Shown here in pieces: positions 60,742 to 64,000 of a DNA stretch of 64,000 nt (position 1 is the stretch's first letter; every line of letters begins with the position of its first letter). Position numbers and translations under genes: made by a program. Source of the DNA: Bacillus sp. SLBN-46. Lineage in GTDB: Bacteria > Bacillota > Bacilli > Bacillales > Cytobacillaceae. Where the stretch lies: positions 3,417,001-3,481,000 of the forward strand of contig NZ_JAVIZM010000001.1 of the NCBI RefSeq assembly GCF_031453555.1, written 5' to 3'. The notes under the pieces were generated by a model. It did no database searches. It saw only the letters and a program-made list of their open reading frames with translations, and had not been told where the DNA came from.

Positions 60742-61908
60742 TTATTCATATCGTAGAGCCTGAATAGGATTCAATTTGGATGCTTTATTAGCAGGAAATA
60801 CTCCAAATATGACACCTACAGCCAACGAGAAAAGGAATGATAATAGCATCACCGATGATGTGAATGATACGGTTAAACTTAATAAAGAGGAAAGGATCTT
60901 TCCAATACCTAGTCCTGCTAAAATACCAATGATTCCTCCAACACCACTTAGTACCACTGCCTCAATAAGGAATTGTAAAAGAACGTCTCGTCTCTTAGCA
61001 CCAATAGCTTTACGAATCCCAATTTCCTTTGTTCGTTCTGAAACGGATACGAGCATAATATTCATGATTCCTATCCCACCAACTAGTAACGAAATACTTG
61101 CAATCCCACCCAGCATCATGGTCATTGTGTCTGTGACAGAACTCATAGTATCCATTAAATCCTGTTGGTTCGTTACACTATAAGAATCACTCTTGTTTGG
61201 AAATAAAGAGGCCATCTTCATTTCTACCTCGTTCATCACGAAATCCATTTGGTCTTCACTTTTTCCTTGAAGGTAAACTTGATTTATCGTTGTACTCTTT
61301 ACCAACCGCTGGCCCGTACTTAAAGGAACAATAACAACGTTATCTCCACTTTGGCCCATGGAACTGCCTTTTGAGACTAGTACGCCGACTACTTTAAAAG
61401 ATGTACCCTCAATTTGAATGTATTGACCAACAGGGTCTATCGAACCAAAGAAGGTAGAGGCCGTATCCGCCCCGATTACCGCAATCTTTTGTCTATATTC
61501 AATATCAAGATCTGTAATAAATCTACCTGCACTCACCTTCGTGTCACGAACAGTGGAATACGCTGCATTCGTTCCCGTTAGAGTCACCTGTGAGGTAGTT
61601 CTATCCTTCTTCACATTTACCCGACCAGAAACTACGGGAGAAACATCTTTCACTCCACTCAATTTCCCAAGCTCTTCAATTTTATCTTCCGTTAAAGCTA
61701 AATCCGTACTAAATGTATTAATAGTTAATAGATTGGTTCCAAGCTGATTAATTTGACTTGCCACATTTTGTGCTGCCCCTTGTGCAATCGAAACAAGGAT
61801 AATCACGGAAGAGACCCCGATAATCATCCCAAGCATTGTTAGTGCAGACCTTAGCTTGTTCCCTATTATACTGCGGAGTGCCATTTTAATAGATTGAATA
61901 ATTCCCAT
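60742..61908 (-). CDS. MacB/FtsX-type ABC permease (YknZ-like)
   Basis: 388-residue permease with one N-terminal helix ([20 protein letters not shown]), a large extracytoplasmic MacB domain, and three C-terminal helices. [31 protein letters not shown] is the FtsX signature. In B. subtilis YknXYZ removes or protects against an SdpC-type toxin; here the substrate is unknown. Overlaps the ATPase gene by 23 bases. Confidence 0.92.
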   Translation of the reverse strand: MGIIQSIKMALRSIIGNKLRSALTMLGMIIGVSSVIILVSIAQGAAQNVASQINQLGTNLLTINTFSTDLALTEDKIEELGKLSGVKDVSPVVSGRVNVKKDRTTSQVTLTGTNAAYSTVRDTKVSAGRFITDLDIEYRQKIAVIGADTASTFFGSIDPVGQYIQIEGTSFKVVGVLVSKGSSMGQSGDNVVIVPLSTGQRLVKSTTINQVYLQGKSEDQMDFVMNEVEMKMASLFPNKSDSYSVTNQQDLMDTMSSVTDTMTMMLGGIASISLLVGGIGIMNIMLVSVSERTKEIGIRKAIGAKRRDVLLQFLIEAVVLSGVGGIIGILAGLGIGKILSSLLSLTVSFTSSVMLLSFLFSLAVGVIFGVFPANKASKLNPIQALRYE

Positions 61909-62596
61909 CTAGCTCACCTCCATTTTCTTGAAGCTGGCCGTCTTGAATACTGACCATTCTTTTTGCTTGCTTCGCTATTTCTAAATCGTGTGTAATTAAA
62001 ATAATGGTATGTCCCAATTCATTTAGCTCTTTCATAATGGATAAAATTTCCTTACTAGTCTTGCTATCTAGTGCACCAGTAGGTTCATCAGCCAGGAGAA
62101 TGGCCGGATTCCCTACAAGTGCTCTCGCAATGGCAACCCGTTGCTGCTGACCACCAGATAGTTGGGTTGGTAAATGTCCTGACCTGTCCTTCAACCCTAC
62201 TTTTTGAAGGCTTTCTAATGCTCTTTCCCGGCGTTCTTTTGTGGGCACACCACTATATAACAGGGGCAACTCAACATTTTCAAGTGCTGTCAATTTTGTT
62301 AATAGATTAAAATTTTGAAAGATGAATCCTATTTTCTGATTTCGGATCGTTGCTAATTGATTGTCATTCATCTTACCGATATCCTTACCAGCCAATAGGT
62401 ATTTTCCGGACTGGGGTCTATCAAGGCAGCCTATCATGTTCATGAGTGTTGATTTTCCTGAACCAGACGGGCCAATAATGGCTAAGAATTCTCCTTTATC
62501 AATCTCAATTGACACATTATTTAAAGCGTGAACCGTTTCGCCACCAAGTTTATATGTCTTCATTAAATCTTTTATTTGAATGATTGGTTTCCCCAT
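61886..62596 (-). CDS. MacB-type ABC ATPase (YknY-like)
   Basis: 236-residue ATPase of the MacB/LolD branch. Walker [10 protein letters not shown], signature [12 protein letters not shown], Walker [12 protein letters not shown] and switch His ITHD. Its start overlaps the adaptor stop by one base (TAATG), and its end overlaps the permease start. Energises efflux with the adaptor and permease. Confidence 0.95.
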   Translation of the reverse strand: MGKPIIQIKDLMKTYKLGGETVHALNNVSIEIDKGEFLAIIGPSGSGKSTLMNMIGCLDRPQSGKYLLAGKDIGKMNDNQLATIRNQKIGFIFQNFNLLTKLTALENVELPLLYSGVPTKERRERALESLQKVGLKDRSGHLPTQLSGGQQQRVAIARALVGNPAILLADEPTGALDSKTSKEILSIMKELNELGHTIILITHDLEIAKQAKRMVSIQDGQLQENGGELDGNYSIY

Positions 62597-63573
62597 TAGT
62601 TACCTGTCCTTCCGCTAAATTGTCCTTGACGACCACCGTTTCGGTTAAAGCCGCCCATTCCACCCATATTTGCCCCACCAAAACCTCCACCTTGCATGAA
62701 GCCTTTTGTATTGCCGGAAGAGCTTCCGGTAGCGAGTTGAGGTAATTGGACCACTTCCCCTTCCGTTACTCCCTCTGTAATTTCAACATAATCTTCATTG
62801 GCTAATCCCGTTTTTACAGTCTTCTGTTCGCTTCCACCATTTGTTTGTGAACTAGTTGTTGAAGAAAGTACCTGCACAAATTTTTCACCATTGCTGCTGT
62901 GGATTGCGTCTAACGGAACATATAGTGCCGATTCCTTACTTGCTGTTAATATACTAGCTTCAGTACTCATACCCACTTTAAGGTTTTCTGGTTTATCAAT
63001 ATGAATAATTACATCGAAGGTCGACACACCGTTTGATGAATTTCCCTCTTCAGAAACGGAAGCTACCTTTCCTGTATAAGCCTGGTCCGGGAAAGCATTT
63101 ATTTTCAAACTTACTGTTTGATCCTTTTTGATTTTAGGAATATCAAGTTCGTCAATTTGTACAACCGTTTGCGAGTCTTTGTAGTTCGTTACATGGGCAA
63201 CAACTTGTCCACTTGTTACCCGTTCACCTGCCGAAACGGATATGGTGGTCACAATTCCGGACGCAGGTGCTGTAATCGGATCGCTTCCATCAGTAAATGT
63301 GATGAGTTCGTCACCCACCTTTACTTCTTCCCCTGTAGCAACTAATACTTCATCAATTTCATTGTTATTATCCTTTGCTTTAATATCTTCACTTGTAACG
63401 GGTTGAACTGTTCCTGATCCGCTGATTTTAACTTCTAGCGTTCCTTTTTGTACCGTAGCTGTTCTCACCTGTGCTGAAACTGTTTGACTGCTTGTTTTTG
63501 ATGAATAATATTGATAGCCAACAAAACCCGCAACCAATAATCCAACTGCTAACATTACCCATTTTTTCATCAT
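62596..63573 (-). CDS. HlyD/MacA-type efflux adaptor (YknX-like) with Gly-rich tail
   Basis: 325 residues: an N-terminal helix ([19 protein letters not shown]), a barrel-sandwich hybrid ([30 protein letters not shown]), and a C-terminal beta domain. The tail from about residue 286 is Gly/Asn-rich ([20 protein letters not shown]), not typical of MacA. It lacks long hairpin helices, as in Gram-positive forms. The promoter has the TTAAGGAA direct repeat. First gene of the efflux operon. GGAG precedes the start. Confidence 0.9.
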   Translation of the reverse strand: MMKKWVMLAVGLLVAGFVGYQYYSSKTSSQTVSAQVRTATVQKGTLEVKISGSGTVQPVTSEDIKAKDNNNEIDEVLVATGEEVKVGDELITFTDGSDPITAPASGIVTTISVSAGERVTSGQVVAHVTNYKDSQTVVQIDELDIPKIKKDQTVSLKINAFPDQAYTGKVASVSEEGNSSNGVSTFDVIIHIDKPENLKVGMSTEASILTASKESALYVPLDAIHSSNGEKFVQVLSSTTSSQTNGGSEQKTVKTGLANEDYVEITEGVTEGEVVQLPQLATGSSSGNTKGFMQGGGFGGANMGGMGGFNRNGGRQGQFSGRTGN

Positions 63574-63631
63574 GCTCTACTCCTTTTCTAACCCTAGACA
63601 TGCCTAGGGAGCTCAAAGTTTGTCATAAAAT

Positions 63632-63663
63632 ATTATTGCGATGATTCCTTAATTTTTCCTTAA
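63632..63663 (-). promoter_or_regulatory. Response-regulator-type direct repeat at the efflux operon promoter
   Basis: On the minus strand TTAAGGAA-AAA-TTAAGGAA (63645-63663), then 7 bases and AATAAT (63632-63637). Identical in word, pitch and -10 distance to the box at 58648-58679, and 72 bases before the adaptor start. Confidence 0.75.
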
Positions 63664-63670
63664 GGGAATA

Positions 63671-63732
63671 TTGACGTGAATTTCACCTTGTTTTATAGTT
63701 AAACAAGTGAATAGTTAAAGAGTTTAACTATT
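63671..63732 (+). promoter_or_regulatory. marR promoter and autoregulatory palindrome
   Basis: TTGACG at 63671-63676 and TATAGT at 63694-63699 with a 17-nt spacer form a strong sigma-A promoter. AATAGTTAAA-GAG-TTTAACTATT at 63710-63732 is a perfect 23-bp palindrome over the expected start of transcription. A further ATAGTTAAAC copy overlaps the -10. MarR proteins often bind such sites at their own promoter. Confidence 0.8.
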
Positions 63733-63758
63733 TGTCCGAAAAGTGAGGAGACAGATAT

Positions 63759-64000
63759 ATGGAGAACAAAACCATTCAGGAATTAATTGACCGCTATGTG
63801 ACGTTGTCTTTTCAAGTCCATAAAAAAGCAGAATCTTTGATTAAGGGGCAAATTGGTAATGAACTGACAAATGATCAGCACTACATATTAAGATACATTC
63901 ACCAAGCTAAGGAATGTACCTCTTCTGAATTAGCAGATGCATTTGAAGTAAATAAAAGTGCAATAACAGCCATCATTAATCGAATGGCAGATAGAGGTCT
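63759..64000 (+). CDS. MarR family regulator, C-terminus beyond window
   Basis: 80 residues visible. After helix 1, EVNKSAITAIINRMADRG-type text (FEVNKSAITAIINRM) is the recognition helix of a MarR winged helix, preceded by LTNDQHYILRYI and CTSSELADAF. GTGAGGAG stands 8 bases before the ATG. It is divergent from the efflux operon across 185 bases, the classic layout for a local repressor of efflux genes. Ligand unknown. Confidence 0.9.
   Translation, partial: MENKTIQELIDRYVTLSFQVHKKAESLIKGQIGNELTNDQHYILRYIHQAKECTSSELADAFEVNKSAITAIINRMADRG

Noticed and set aside
1..64000. Defence island, prophage or biosynthetic cluster
   Set aside because: No restriction, retron, toxin-antitoxin, phage structural or NRPS/PKS genes were seen; the DltA and radical SAM genes belong to other contexts.

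Overview
This AT-rich window reads as chromosomal DNA of an endospore-forming Bacillaceae species (Bacillus sensu lato; genus and species cannot be fixed from sequence alone). Evidence: a CotA-type spore-coat laccase, a Qox aa3-600 quinol oxidase, a dltXABCD operon, YwbE, YhfE, a yybP-ykoY manganese riboswitch in front of a TerC/MeeY protein, a T-box leader in front of proS, Rex/PerR/Fnr-like operators of Bacillus type, and a GC-rich palindromic repeat typical of this family. I see no rRNA, tRNA, CRISPR, prophage or transposase gene. Most of the window is core metabolism; the less ordinary parts lie between and beside these genes.

Layout. 1-4.3 kb: partial short-chain dehydrogenase, catalase with a PerR box, two small genes ending in ywbE, a cold-shock gene, a HAD phosphatase. 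4.4-6.5 kb: ABC exporter (YwjA-like) and a cysteine-less HesB/IscA-like protein. 6.9-10.7 kb: qoxABCD. 10.8-18.2 kb: phosphatidylserine synthase, PAP2 phosphatase, manganese-riboswitch-controlled TerC exporter, FMN-binding protein, M32 carboxypeptidase, class B PBP. 18.2-25.2 kb: five-gene molybdenum hydroxylase operon (pucABDCE order) divergent from cotA. 25.2-34.4 kb: NUDIX, MFS, HlyIII, LysE and small membrane proteins, orphan PAS sensor kinase, LysM-NlpC/P60 hydrolase. 34.6-39.9 kb: radical SAM/SPASM protein, a degenerate CorA-like protein beside a true CorA, M42 peptidase. 40.0-45.3 kb: dltXABCD, then a predicted diheme membrane cytochrome b, then tatA. 45.3-54.7 kb: exported metal-binding-type protein with a coupled 41-aa protein, Rex-controlled ndh, VOC protein, SGNH/ABC operon, hmp with an Fnr-type site, DegV and YdcF proteins. 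54.7-56.7 kb: 21-bp repeat array and a frameshifted proS with an intact-looking T-box. 56.8-64.0 kb: small proteins, a membrane-cupredoxin fusion, and an envelope-stress-like module (PepSY-type protein, sensor kinase, response regulator, MacAB/YknXYZ-type efflux operon, divergent MarR regulator).

How parts work together. The strongest unreported-looking system is the 58.0-64.0 kb module: the promoters of the PepSY-like gene and of the efflux operon share one layout, TTAAGGAA-N3-TTAAGGAA-N7-(A/G)ATAAT, which marks both as probable targets of the response regulator encoded between them, and a perfect 23-bp palindrome covers the start of the divergent marR. Two exported proteins of the module carry similar Gly/Asn/Gln-rich tracts. 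Respiratory control also shows: Rex operators at ndh, an Fnr-type site at about -41.5 of hmp, and qoxABCD.

A second theme is intergenic repeats. Three intergenic regions carry different degenerate repeats with a unit near 52 bp, and a fourth has eight units at an exact 21-bp period. These periods are close to five and two turns of B-DNA. A roughly 45-bp inverted repeat pair, a GC-rich palindromic element and a 13-bp terminator word recurring inside a coding gene add to this. All statements come from reading the sequence; no search was run.
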